Below, piece by piece: positions 1-12,699 of a stretch of 64,000 nucleotides of DNA. The stretch is from assembly GCA_050084515.1 (NCBI GenBank), contig CM114274.1:15872001-15936000 (forward strand), read 5' to 3'. The DNA is from Blasia pusilla (lineage: Eukaryota; Marchantiophyta; Marchantiopsida; Blasiales). Within the stretch, counting starts at the first letter, position 1, and each line of letters opens with the position of its first letter. Under the pieces are notes generated by a model. The model was not told the origin of the DNA, did no database searches, and was given only the letters and a program-made list of their open reading frames with translations. The position numbers and the translations under genes are program-made.

Positions 1-886
1 TACATAATTTTGACTGGATTCTTCATTACCAACAAAGGGATAATTGTATGAAGATAGCTCCAAATGGAATGACACCGTATAGTGAACAAAAATTTTTCAA
101 GGAAATCAAGATTGACCTCATTTTTAGAAATAAATTCTCTTGAGTGACTAATTGTTGAGTTCGGTACTAACCTTTTAAAATCACAATCATCGAGAAGTGC
201 CCCAATAACAAAAATAAGTTGAGCTAGTGTACTTACTACTTAACTAATGCACTTGTAATATGTGCTCCATTATTATAAGTTTAGATTCAAGAAAATTTAT
301 GCATATTTATGCATATTTAAGAACTTCATATGCATTCTATGCAAACCAGTCAAGAGGCCAAGCACTTTGACAATGACTAGTGACTTTTTAGGGCTACTCC
401 CGAACACTAAGTATCCTTTATTTGGAGAAATGGGCACCTCTTTGGGTATGCCTATTCTCCAAACATCAAATAGGGAATTCGTCAAAAAATATCTTATCCT
501 CTTTTGGGTGACGTTAAAATACAATAAATTTTCTATTTATAAAATATAATAATCAGTGCATTTTTCTCCCTTATGGAGAAGAAATGAGTACCCCTATTAG
601 GGCGTGTTACCTAAAGGGTGTATGAGACCAAGGTAAGGCTCATGGAGGGCCAACATTCGAACACTTTTCCAATAGGACATTGAATCAAAATCAAAAATTC
701 AAAAAGGAATCAGAGAAGTCATAAAGAGGAGAAAAGATGGGGTAAAGGATTATAGTTTGACTTGTAAACACCAAAATAGTGTGTCCCAATGTCGGTTGAT
801 CCATACTCTGAGCTTTCTCTAGAGACATAGACTGTGATGAATTGACACGCCTTGTTAAGGAGTCATCCATAAATTTACATAACATA
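1..886. other. AT-rich flank downstream of the PPR gene
   Basis: This is AT-rich DNA just beyond the stop codon of the minus-strand PPR gene. I see no coding domain, RNA gene or repeat structure in it. The part nearest 886 is presumably the 3' untranslated region of that gene, but no clear polyadenylation signal stands out. Confidence 0.5.
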
Positions 887-3800
887 CTATTTCCACCCTG
901 CAAGCAGTCTTTGAACTCGTCTATGTAGGGTAGGTATACATGGTGCTGAACCCTCAATCTTCCTACAATCAAGCTGCACAACTTTCAATAACAACAACCG
1001 CACGTCCTGATCAGATAAATCATACCATGATATCGATTCCAACACCTTTTCTGCCTCTTTCTCATTTCTCGCTGCCACAAATACCCGAAAGAGTCTGCAT
1101 TCAAAGCACACCATCTAAGTTAAATATCATCTTCCGGACTTATGCCCGCGGTCTCTGTGCAACCTTGGGCTTCTTGAGTAGAGTCATGTGTGAATAACCA
1201 ATTTGGCTCACCTGACAAGCAGTTTGGTTGTGGGTGTCTAGATCAGAGAGACTACGTGGAAAATCTAACATTACTCACAAGGCTCGATGATCCCAAGGAC
1301 TAGCTCTATTCTGTAGCTGTAATTGCCCCATCCTACATCCTAATCGAGCAGTGTTCTGTAACTGTGGATTGCCCCTTCCAATATCTACTCACCCCAGTGA
1401 GCAGATATTACCAGTCCTGCTTCTTGAACACCTAGTCTTAAGTTTGCCCAATTGCATCGTCCTGTACTATCAGATCACAATTTAGATAAATGATAGAAGT
1501 TCCATGTCCACACATGCAACCACAGCAAAAGGATTTCATTCCTCTCCTGCCACTAAAATCATCGACCAATCCATCGTATATGTTCGTTAAAACATGCATG
1601 TAACTGGTCTCAAAAGTCATTGAACTTCACAAAGACATGGATCATTCCTAATTCGTTCCCTGAGTGTGATGTTCCAGAAGCCTGGTCATGTACAGACGAA
1701 CAGCTACATAATGCAATCCATGTTAGGCATACCTGATCTTTGACAATATGTTGAGCGGGAGACATTCATTTTCCATCTCTTGAATCACCTCCAAGGCATT
1801 TTCTGAGTTACCCGTGAAGGTACAACAATCAAGCAGTGCTTCAAGGGCTATACGAGAGGGTCGGAAACCATGTGCTCTCATGGATCTAAGTAGAGAAAGG
1901 CAATCCTTAACATCAACAGGATGTTTCTCCTGTCCGTCGATTCCAGAGCTTGCAAAGTGAAGAAAGATCTGCAACATTAAACATAATCGTTAAGGACTGA
2001 ACACCAAAAGCTGAAGGAACTCTCTCCTCCCCACCCCCAAAAACAAATGCGAGACGCGAGCCAAATAAGATTTACTTTTGCACCGACCATAAGCACTATG
2101 GTGGCTGACAGTCTGGTGGCAAAGAAACTGACAAGGAGATCTTGAACTAGGCTAGTAAAAACTGGAGAGTTAAATGACCAAAAGCATGACAGTAGGAAAT
2201 TCATCTCTGCAACAAGAATACACAGAGTCAATAAAGGGTCCTCAAAAGCCTTACGGAGTCCGAGATCAACAGGAATACAAACAGTAAACAAAGTTTTGGA
2301 ATATCATAAAACTGCTGGAAAGCATGCATGAGTGCTGAGGTATAGCCAAATAGAGAAAATTTAATGAGGGATACCAGGCTGCATGTTATATACATTCTCA
2401 GGTATTGAGAACCTTATTTGACTTAAACAAAGCCAATCTCCAACTTAGATCTAACTTTAAACTACAGCTAATTATGATTAACGAGTTATTGCAGCAACAT
2501 TCTGAATTGAAGAGAATCGAAGGTGGAACACCTTATCAAAAAGTTTTCCATCGTTGGCCATGCCAAGTCCACTGATGTGTTGCAAAAACTTTTCAGCTTC
2601 TCTGGTTTTGCAGTAAACCAAGTTATGTCAGATGTCAGAACAGTCAACATATCTCTTATTAGTCCAAGGTTATCTGATCAAAGCATACTGTAGCCTGTGA
2701 GCTGCGGAGTGATGGTGTAACATTCAAACAGCACAAAAGTCTCAATTTTGCAATTTGAGCGGCACAAGATAATGTACAATGCCAGGAACACGCTAATAAA
2801 TCACTTAACTGATCACCTTTCAAATTAACTATGAAAACTGCACAAATATGCCTTTAGAAATTCAGATGAACCCTGCAGAATATTCGCACACCTTTAGAGT
2901 GTCCGTCTAGTATTTTGTAGGAAGACGCGCTCCCTCTGTGAGTTTATCTAGTTTAAAAGTTGAAAAATAATTTGTATGACAATTTAAGAAGCATTGACAC
3001 CGACAAGCAGAGACTGCCAGCCTCCTTTTGGCCCTCAGGCAGTGAAGTAAGTACTTAATCTGCCTGATGGAAAGGCTGGACAGAGATACTGGCTGATACT
3101 TGGTAGAGGGGCTGTGATTCACAAAACATACAAATGCAAGAAAGATTACCTCAGCTTCGTATGGCGGACAAATGCCAGGGACACATGCATGCAGAAACTA
3201 TTCAGGTAACTGGTACGATAATCAACCGGGAAATTATTCCACGAGCCTGAGCATCTTGATTGCTCAAAAATCTCAATCATAAGATCCATTCTACCAACTT
3301 TGCCATATGCAACCTGAGATTCAACCTAGCACAGAATTAGGGGTATCCCATCATGGATTCCAAAAATCAAAGCTAGTATATTTCATTCCAGCAATCGAGC
3401 ATGTGACCCAACAATCTTAGATCTTTCAGATTGAAATTTACTGCTGTAGATTTTTAAAACTCTTTCTTCATATGTAATATTATGTACATTCTATGAACGC
3501 TGAAATGACATCTCTAAGTTATCAATGTTCTCACCAGTAGAGTTGCAACAGTTTCTGGAGTGGGGAGCTTTCCAGCTAGCTTAAAATCTTCATATAATTT
3601 ATGGGCTTCCTCAAGACGGCCAGCAAGAGCAAGCCCACGAAGGATTTCACTTTTGACTTTAGCTCCCACATCTGCTCCTTTCCCCTCAATCTCCTCCACA
3701 AGCTGCGTCATTCAAGAAGAACACAAAGTCTTTGTGGTTCAGCCTCACATATGAGCATTAATTATAGTTCACCCCCAACACATGTTTCAGATTCATTCTT

Positions 3801-6800
3801 AGAAATTCCTATAGCTGTTTTTCTAATATTTTCTAGTCCAATGGAGTAAACTGACACTATACACCTTTCAGCATCTCTCCATTCAGCTCTTACATTTGTT
3901 AAGAATAACAGATCAGAAATACAGTACAAAACACATCCTCAAACTGTGAACAAGAGTTAAAAGTAGGTAATACCAACTAGGTTTAGAAAAAACGAAAGAC
4001 ATGGCTGCACCAACACAATTTCCGTACTCGTGACCATTACAAGAGCTACTCTATATCTGACACATCCGGGCGAAAAGTGAGATGAACATAGGCATTCACA
4101 TAAACCTTTTGTCCATGGCCGAGCTTGCCACATGCCACATATACAGACGTAATTGCACTGCAAACTCCTTCATCATTCTCTAAGCCCAGCCTCTTCGCTT
4201 GATTCATTAACTGCGAAGAAATGTAATAACATGAGGATCCGTCTGCTACAACTCGTCCATCAGAAATTGCCTGTAGGAACATGTTAAGAATGATCTAAGG
4301 AAGTAATGGGAACTCCAGCAGATCCACAGATTTCGCACTTTTAGATCAACTCTACCAATACTCTTGAATCAGCCAAAACCAACAATTCCTGACCAGCAGA
4401 ACAATCTCATTCAGAAAACCAAGACCACGTCTCATCCTTGCCTTCATAGCCTCATTGAGGTCTTGATTCCAAGCACAAGCCTGGAGAAGAACACGATATG
4501 TGTCCTTGTTTGGCTCTATCCCAGCATGACTCATCTCCCGAAGCACTGACAACGCACGTTTGACTCGCTTCTGCTTCCACAAAAGGTGAAATGGACCCAT
4601 AAAAAATTCATGAAAAGTATAATTGGAACCAGCACCAAGTTACGCTATTCTCTAGGATTAAAAACCTGGGCTTTGGTGTTGCATGTCACTGACTCCCTTC
4701 CACCCAATCCCAGAAACTTAAAGTCACATCTAACATAAATTCTCAAGGCAGTCGAATAATAAACACCCTGTAAGAATACACTGTAATCACATCCGTTTGA
4801 CTACTAGGAGCCTTTTACATGTCACTACTATGACTGAAGAAGACTCGACTGATAAGATTATTCTTGCTGAGAATCTAACCTTCAGGGAGATCTGAAAGTA
4901 AGATTTGAGAATAAGACTTGAGTGACAGCTCTTGAAGCTGACGAATTTGAGAAAAAACTATTTCACTTCATTTACCAAATTGTAGCACAGACTAAGTTGT
5001 ACCACCATGATATAATTATCAAATGGCAATAACAAAAGAAAAAAAAAACCAGTAAATAGTACCCCATATTTGCTACTCCATGTTAGGACAGAATTTATTT
5101 GGAAAATGTCTATTTTAATTTTAGAATGCAATTAACAATCTAAATGCAACAACGATCAACACACCTTCTGAGCCGAACCAAGATGGCATACCTGTTGGCC
5201 GAATCCTTTCATTAAGAAATGGAAAGAGGCTGCGGTCGGTTTAATTCCATGTTTCTGAAGCTCGGCAAGAACTGCATAGGCCTTCTCCATCTATCAACAT
5301 GGTCAATCCATTCAGAATACAGATGTGATCATATTTGTATTGATAAGCAAAAAAGAGTGACTAACCAAAGCTTCAATCGCAACATACCACAACACATTGT
5401 TTGAGTTTGGTAGTGAACAAGTGACTTAAAAGCGATGAACTCAAAAGCGACGCTACAATAGTTCACCAAGTCATTCTTAACATCCTAGCAAGTCTCCTTT
5501 GATGGTCTAGAGCTAGCAGAATTAGATGGATGCTCTATGACTTCAGAAACCAGCGAGAGAGCAGCGTCTTAACATTTCCCGCCTTCACACAACCCCTTAT
5601 GAGAGCATTGTAATCTGCAGAAGAAGGTTGAATTTTTAACCTCCTCATTGCTGCCATAGTCTCAAATGCCTGCAAGAGGGTGATGCACAAAAAGGATAAG
5701 ACTCTTGATTATCCTCATGCAAAGAAGCATCCGCCAGAGTAGGTGAAAACTCGTCATAGTCATCATAATTTTGAAGACTCCCAGGATCCAACATCGACAG
5801 CCCCATTGAGCTGATTGCCAGCATCTATGTAATAGACTCTCGAGTGGAGATTCGAACCTCATCCATCATAAGTCGATCAGAAAAGCTCTCAAGGAGTGGA
5901 TTGAAAGAACTCGACCTCAGGTTCAAACCCCGACTTTGCATTTCCTCCAGGACATCAAGGCCTCTCTCCACCTGAAGGAAATTGTCCGTGATTTTTTTAA
6001 TACATTCAAAAACACAAAAGCATGAATGCAATGAGGGAGAGCTCAGGGTTCCTGTATGACTAAGCACTTTAGACCCTAGCGCAACTCACACAACAACGAA
6101 GTGAACAGGTTTCAAGATAAAGCCACAGTTCATAAAGAAGATGGAGTAACACACAGTAGAAGCCAACCTGTCCTCGGGAGCAAAAATGACGGATAAGGCT
6201 TTCAAAATGAGAAGAACTTGGCTTCAAACAGAGTGCCTCCTCGATTGCCCTGAAGGACAGCAAGCCCTGTTTGGCCTGCCACAGAAATAATTTGAGACGC
6301 AAAGAACAGCGTAAAAGTAATTAAAATTCTCAAAAACACTGTTGATATATTGTTAACAGCAACTGGAAGAACTTCAATGAAGATAATACGAAGGCTTTAA
6401 AGAGGATGGAAAGCTAGAGAGAAAAGAGGACACGATATATTCAATAGCAAATTGGAAAACTAAGTAAGACCTCCACGTACATAGACATGGAGCTACAGAA
6501 ATAAGGTGGATTGAAGCCAGGGTGCTTTACGGCACACGTTGTAACAGGAAAACAGGAAAACAGAAAATATGTTACTCGCTATCGCTTAACACCGATAGCT
6601 GTTTGAGTAAAGGAAAAATAAGTTGTTGCTGCTGAATTGTGTGAGGCAAGCTTATCGGGATTACACCCTACATGTTTCAAAATCAAATGAATGTAGCAAG
6701 TCAGACATCCAATCAATCAATTGCCTCAACGCGGAAATATTCAGAGAATTGTGTCAGTTTACGGGAAACCGATTGCGGGTGCTAGTGAGAATATCATACC

Positions 6801-8290
6801 CCAGTTCTTTCCAGTGCGCCAAAAGTATATTCAAGCAAGTACTGTGAAAGACTCTGCTCCAATTCACCTGTGAAACGATGCAGTCATATGAAGCAGATCG
6901 GAATAAATATCTGGAGGTAAACAGGATCGGATCTGGTGGTTCCACATATTGCTACAATGATAGGGATGCGACAACTCCATGCAACCAAGAACAATGTGAA
7001 CACTGCAGGTCGATGGCTAAACGGAAATCGCTCTGTGGATTCATAATTTTGCATTGGAAAGTTTAGCACCTTTCTTCTTGAGAAGCTCCAAAAGCCTGAC
7101 ACACGCTTCTTGCTTTCCAGCTTTTCCGAGCCAGCGTACACAGCTATTGACATCACGAAAATCGCCGGGCGTTACTGGAGAACCTGTTAACATCCCGACT
7201 AGCTCTGTCCACTTTCCATCTTCCTCCAAGGCCATCATTGCCATCTCTACAACAATGAATAACATCTCCGCTCTCAGCACCTCATCTTTATTTAAAGAGG
7301 CAACAAACTTAGTGACACGATGATTTGAGTTTGTCGCATTCTTCTAGCTTTAAACACTCGTATTTACGATTCTTATCGTGTACTCCAAATCACTCTCAAA
7401 TTCGATGGCGTTAATGCCATCGAACTAAGTCCAACCTGTGGCCTCGACGTCCAGCATCTTCCAGTTGTCTGTCTGCAGTCCGCGCTTGTTCCATTCTAGG
7501 CGGTCAGGAATCCTTAGAGTACCTTCATAACTCACAGGTGACTGCCTCGTAGCACCTTTCGTTGAGATACGCGCGAGCTTGGAAGGAGAGTACGAGCACG
7601 ATGTCTGTGCAGCGGTGGTATCCCAATCCAATCTTATGTCACTTCCTGCGATCCCTGTCATAAAATTAATCAGACTACTACTAAACTGATACCATGAGAC
7701 ACGGCGTGGTCATCCATTGACGTCGTGATCTCAGTTCGAGAACAACTGCATGCTCAATGAGAGCACTTCTTAAAGATCATAGCGTGGAAAAATAAGAAGC
7801 TCAATTTAACATGCAGGTAACTTGTGCATCTGCGATTCAAGACAAAGCAGATCTTGGAGTCGTGCGATATAAATTACAGCATCAAGAACTCCCTGTAAGC
7901 ATTTCGAGTTGGTGCCCGGCCAACTCGAGATCCTTACAAAAGAAGCCTACATGCCGTCTTTGATTCACTTTAAGAGTGCGATCCAATATTGAATACCACC
8001 AAACCCCGTACTTTTTCAGCGACGAACGATCCTCACCTCTCGTGCACGACTTGCAGGAATTGGTAATAATACATGCCACTGCTTCAAATTTGTTCTCAAG
8101 CAAACACCTATATGAAGGATGCCTTGAATCGAGGAGAGGAGTTCAAACTTAGCACCGGAAACGCACCAGATGGCCGTGCACTTTCATCGACCGAACGAAC
8201 TCCTGGAGCAGTCAAAAGAAGTTCCCTGAAGCCTGTCGAAAGACAGCGAATGCGCGTTCCAATCTTAAGGAACGCAGCCAGGGAGCGCAT
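887..8290 (-). CDS. Multi-exon pentatricopeptide-repeat (PPR) protein
   Basis: This gene encodes a helical-repeat protein of the PPR family, whose plant members usually bind organelle RNA. Fourteen exons can be joined with consistent phase and GT-AG (one GC-AG) borders: 7436-7654, 7070-7246, 6800-6867, 6168-6275, 5858-5971, 5574-5669, 5192-5290, 4442-4570, 4106-4270, 3535-3702, 3150-3313, 2532-2601, 1733-1968 and 887-1094 (stop TAG at 889-887). They give about 673 residues. Classic repeat signatures include MEKAYAVLAELQKHGIKP and ALSVLREMSHAGIEPNKDTY. Several middle exons encode 32-38 residues, about one repeat each. The 5' end is unresolved. An exon ending at 8037 (strong donor GAGAG/GTGAGG) fits the phase of 7654. 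A candidate start at 8290 opens with MRSLAAFLKIGTRIRCLSTG, which resembles a mitochondrial or plastid presequence, but it is in another frame and needs one more junction. No DYW or E domain is seen. I cannot name the orthologue. Confidence 0.8.
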
Positions 8291-9993
8291 CTTTGTACAG
8301 TCTTGATCACCCAAGTTTTCCCTCGCCTCAAGTCAAGGAGGCCGTGCTGGTTTATGAAATATCATACGCACGAGTAGAACCGATAACTGCGCGCTTCGTC
8401 GACTCTGCTCTTGGCTTTTCCTGCGGCCGGAACATCCTTAAACCCTGGGTATCCCGGAAGCATGATGTTGTGGATTCGTAGGATACTACCTGCGATCTAC
8501 ATGAGGCGGGGAGGCTGACATACGTCGGGTGATCGGTCACACAAGAAATTTCAAACCGAAAGAGAATAGACGTTCGCGAAGTTAGCTCACTGCTGGTTTA
8601 AGCTACCAGTGCTACTGCGTACTCGTTCGTTTCGACGGGAAGATTGATTGAAATTTTCCATAGTGATGTTTCACAATTATTTTTACCGGCTGGAATTTCT
8701 GGCATTGCTGGGACGGAAGTTGTCAGTAAGGTGCGAGGGCCCATGCCAACTCTATAGCGCATTATAGACGTTGAGCAACGGAATTGCGACGACGTTTCCA
8801 TAGATGATTCGTTCTGTAAATGAAATTCAGCGTTTATTATTTCCGGAATATTCGGCGTGCTTCGAAGCCGGGTGGGGAAGCCGCCATGCCTCAAGCCTGA
8901 ATCTACTGCTCCACAAATAATCTCCATTGTTATGCAATGGATATGTACTAATTACACATTATATCATGAAGTCTTCTGAAGCGTTTAGCCGAAAAGATTT
9001 ATAATCTCCCGAGACTTCCTAGACGAGATAAGAAGTGCTCATCGCTGAAGCGAATGAGAGGTTCGTATATGTCAAGTGGTTCTGGGCGCAAGCGTATTAC
9101 CGGCGTTTGCAGTTAGGGATTCATGCGGCCAATTGCCTTTCGGTAGATACCAATCACATTTGCCTACTTTTCAATACATGGGAGCGAAAGTAGTGAGATT
9201 TGATTCTTCCGCTTTCAGAGTACTGTTACCGACAGCTCTCCTGTTCCAACACTTCATTTCAAGCTGACGTGTTCGTTGGGAATCGATGCTTCGCTGAATA
9301 TTCTCCACATCATCTTATGCATTCTATCTCCCTTTTAATTTTTCCACACATTCGTTGCGCTTTTCGTTCATGTCTATGGTCGTGGACTATCATTGTGCTA
9401 AATTAAAATGCAGAAGGTTTTATTTTGGGCAATTTTGGACTGTCACTTACCAAATTCAGCGTGTTATTAAGTGACAATTGTTTATAATTCCCATTCAAAG
9501 CAACTATTGTACTTATGTTTTATGGGGACGAATAGGGCAAATGCACATTCTAATTGTGTTATTAAGTGACAATCAATTACTGTTTCTAATTGAAGCATAT
9601 TTATGAACCCTAGATTTTTTTAGGGGTTATTTACGAGGCTGTTATTTCGTTAACTTTCTATCTCTATTCTCTCCATTGAGAGGGAGATCAGAACGCATGC
9701 TGAAATGAGAGGCATTCACATTCCACTCCATGAAAGAAAATTGTAACGTCATGTCGAGCGGAAGCTTACTTAAATTAAGTCACTGCTGATTTCAGACAGT
9801 CGCCCGAGACCACAAGTCGCTCCATCAATGCTATGCCTTTTAAAAATGGCGCGTAAGAGCTAAATACCCCCTCAAAAACTCGGGGAAGCAAATTCTAAGG
9901 GCTACTGAGAAAAATGACGATCCAACTACCTTTCCGCAATAGGCCTCAAACCTCAGCGGTCCTAACTACGACACACTAACTAATGTTAAAAAT
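8291..9993. other. Intergenic region between PPR and HSP70 genes
   Basis: This stretch holds the presumed promoter of the PPR gene and the 3' flank of HSP70, both transcribed leftward. A minus-strand open frame at 8598-8927 (109 codons from an ATG, followed by a plausible GTAGCT donor) could be an upstream exon or leader ORF of the PPR gene, but it has no recognisable domain. An 18-bp direct repeat lies at 9461 and 9556. Nothing else stands out. Confidence 0.4.
9461..9573. repeat. 18-bp direct repeat pair
   Basis: The sequence GTGTTATTAAGTGACAAT occurs at 9461-9478 and again at 9556-9573 in AT-rich DNA downstream of HSP70. Its origin is unknown. Confidence 0.6.
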
Positions 9994-12212
9994 TTAGTCG
10001 ACCTCTTCAATCTTAGGTCCAGCTCCTGAGGGCGCATCGTCGTCACCTCCACTGTATGATGGAGCAGATCCCTCTCCACCTCCAGCACCGCTTTGATACA
10101 TCCTTGCGATGATGGGGTTGCAAATACTCTCGAGCTCTTTCATCTTGTCATCGAACTCGTCAGACTCGGCAAGCTGGTTGTGATCCAGCCATTGAATGGC
10201 AGCGTCGACCGCATCCTCGATCTTCTTCTTATCCGAAGCGTCGAGATTGCTTGCGATTTTCTCGTCCTTGATGGTGTTCCTCATGTTGTAAGCATAGTTC
10301 TCAAGGCTGTTCTTTGAGTCGATCTTCTTCTTGTGTTCCTCATCCTCGGACTTGTACTTCTCCGCGTCCTGCACCATCTTCTCAATCTCGTCCTTGCTCA
10401 GCCTTCCCTTGTCATTGGTGATAGTGATCTTATTCTTTTGTCCAGTGGTCTTATCCTCAGCAGAAACGTTGAGAATACCATTGGCGTCAATGTCGAAGCA
10501 CACGGTAATTTGAGGGACACCACGAGGTGCAGGAGGGATACCGGACAGCTCGAACTTCCCCAACAAGTTGTTGTCCCTAGTCCTTGCACGTTCACCTTCG
10601 TACACCTGGATTAAGACTCCAGGTTGGTTGTCCGAATACGTCGAGAAGACTTGTTCCTTCTTGGTGGGGATAGTAGTGTTCCTTGGGATAAGAACGGTCA
10701 TGACTCCTCCTGCTGTTTCCAGACCCAGACTCAACGGAGTCACATCAAGCAAAAGCAGATCTTGAACTTTCTCGTTGCCTTCACCACTTAAAATGGCGGC
10801 TTGAACTGCAGCTCCGTAGGCGACGGCCTCGTCCGGGTTGATACTCTTGCAGAGCTCTTTACCGTTGAAGAAATCCTGCAGCAACTGTTGGACCTTCGGA
10901 ATACGGGTGGATCCACCAACAAGGACGACGTCATGGATTGAACTCTTGTCCATCTTGGCATCACGCAGACACTTCTCCACAGGTTCCATACACTTTCTGA
11001 ACATATCCATGTTCAGCTCCTCAAATCTAGCACGGGTAATGGTAGAGTAAAAGTCAACTCCTTCGTAGAGAGAGTCAATCTCAATGGTGGTCTGAGCAGT
11101 GGATGAAAGTGTTCTCTTCGCCCTCTCTGCGGAAGTTCTGAGACGTCGCAGAGCACGAGGGTTGCTACTAATATCCTTCTTGTACTTCCTCTTGAACTCC
11201 TGGACGAAATGGTTGACCATCCTATTGTCGAAGTCTTCGCCTCCCAAGTGAGTATCTCCGGCGGTCGCCTTCACTTCAAAAATACCCTCCTCAATAGTAA
11301 GGAGAGACACATCGAAAGTACCTCCACCCAGGTCAAAGATCAGCACATTCTTCTCGCCGACGCTGGTGGCCTTCTTGTCGAGACCGTAGGCAATCGCCGC
11401 AGCAGTTGGCTCGTTAATGATTCGCATCACATTCAGACCAGCAATGACTCCGGCATCCTTGGTGGCCTGCCTCTGCGAGTCATTGAAATACGCAGGCACT
11501 GTGACAACAGCGTTCTTGATGGTGATTCCCAAAAAGGCTTCAGCGATTTCCTTCATCTTGATCAAGACCATAGAGGAGATCTCTTCAGCTGCGAATGTCT
11601 TCTCCTCCCCCTTGTACATTACTGTGATCATAGGCTTATCGCCGGGCCCTGGAGAAACTTTGAAAGGCCACAACTTGATGTCGCTCTGCACAGATGCATC
11701 CGTGAATCTACGCCCGATGAGACGCTTGGCATCTGCAGAGAACACAGGAAGGACAGCGATCAGTTTGAATGCATCGACCGGACGCTGCCGTCGGATTAAA
11801 TTCCAAGAACTTCACTATCGTAAGAGCCGAGTTATCTGCTGGCAGATCCATATTGACCACAACTTGACGTCGACAGCGGGCTAAATGGCATTACAGCTCC
11901 CACACGTAGATCACCATATGGGTGTTACAAGCATTGCGACAACAGACGACATTTCATATCCAGAGGTACAGAACTTAACAACTCAACTGGAGACTTACCG
12001 AAGACAGTGTTGGTGGGGTTCATGGCAACCTGGTTCTTCGCAGCGTCCCCAATGAGACGCTCGGTGTCTGTGAAACCGACATAGGACGGAGTCGTCCTGT
12101 TTCCCTGGTCATTCGCAATGATCTCCACTCGATCATGCTGCCAAACGCCGACGCAGCTGTAGGTAGTTCCCAAATCGATCCCAATGGCTGGGCCCTCACC
12201 CTTGCCCGACAT
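9994..12212 (-). CDS. HSP70: Cytosolic heat shock protein 70 (HSP70/HSC70)
   Basis: This is an ATP-dependent chaperone of the cytosol and nucleus that folds client proteins with J-domain and nucleotide-exchange partners. Exon 1 is 11999-12212 (ATG at 12212) and exon 2 is 9994-11732. The 266-bp intron has borders CG/GTAAGT and CTGCAG/AT and splits the codon of Asp72, the usual site of the first intron in plant cytosolic HSC70 genes. The product is 650 residues, normal for the family. The nucleotide-binding domain shows [14 protein letters not shown] near residue 11, [14 protein letters not shown] near 200 and [16 protein letters not shown] near 335. The C-terminal lid is rich in Gly, Ser and Asp and ends GPKIEEVD, the EEVD tail bound by TPR co-chaperones. 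There is no signal peptide and no KDEL/HDEL, so it is not BiP, mitochondrial or plastid. All codons are open, so the gene looks functional. A perfect heat-shock element upstream suggests heat induction. Confidence 0.97.
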
Positions 12213-12467
12213 TTTTCGGCGCGTTCCTCACGAACAACACAGAATGCTGGGCAGATCCGAAACTCTACGCCGACGGTGAGACGAATCACCAGAGCAGCGC
12301 GGCAAAGCCCACACGCAGGAAGCAACGTTGCTTCCACAACCCCTGATTACACGAGAGAGAAAGTATAAGCATCACCAACTGCTTCAGGAAGCGGCGCTGT
12401 CTCTGCTTTGTAGGTCTGAGACAACGATTTACCCCGACTTACCGGCCGCAGAGACTCCTAAGCGGAT

Positions 12468-12517
12468 GAACCAACGTATACATTTTCGAACCAACGTATA
12501 CATTTTCGAACCAACGG
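12468..12517. repeat. 20-bp tandem repeat in HSP70 upstream region
   Basis: A 20-bp unit beginning GAACCAACGTATACATTTTC is repeated twice in full (12468-12487 and 12488-12507) and then in part. Each junction contains the palindrome TTCGAA. It lies 250-300 bp upstream of the HSP70 start codon, in the leader or proximal promoter. Confidence 0.75.
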
Positions 12518-12564
12518 ATCTACCCATCCAGCCTCGGCGCCCTAACATATTGGTCCCCTTCCCT

Positions 12565-12586
12565 CCGTCCGATATAAATCGGACGG
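12565..12586 (-). promoter_or_regulatory. Inverted repeat around a TATA-like core upstream of HSP70
   Basis: CCGTCCGAT (12565-12573) and ATCGGACGG (12578-12586) form a perfect 9-bp inverted repeat around ATAA. Read on the minus strand the centre is TTTATAT, a possible TATA element for HSP70. It lies 80-100 bp downstream (towards the gene) of the heat-shock element, a normal spacing. A role as core promoter is inference. Confidence 0.4.
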
Positions 12587-12661
12587 TACTGAAAATAAGT
12601 AAATATCTTCAACTCCGCGTAATCTCCCGGATTCGCTGTTACCCTCCTCCCAGTTGGGCCT

Positions 12662-12681
12662 CTTCTGGAACGTTCGGGAAG
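12662..12681 (-). promoter_or_regulatory. Perfect four-unit heat-shock element (HSE) of HSP70
   Basis: TTCTGGAACGTTCGGGAA at 12663-12680 gives four contiguous alternating nGAAn pentamers: TTC, GAA, TTC and GAA, each separated by two bases. This is the canonical binding site for a trimeric heat-shock transcription factor. It lies about 450 bp upstream of the HSP70 ATG, with TATA-like and tandem-repeat sequence between. Confidence 0.8.
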
Positions 12682-12699
12682 CGCTCGGCGGAAGGCTGA

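Noticed and set aside
11209-11799. 196-codon plus-strand frame opposite HSP70
   Set aside because: It is antisense to the conserved HSP70 coding exon. Such shadow frames are common for HSP70 and no separate domain is seen.
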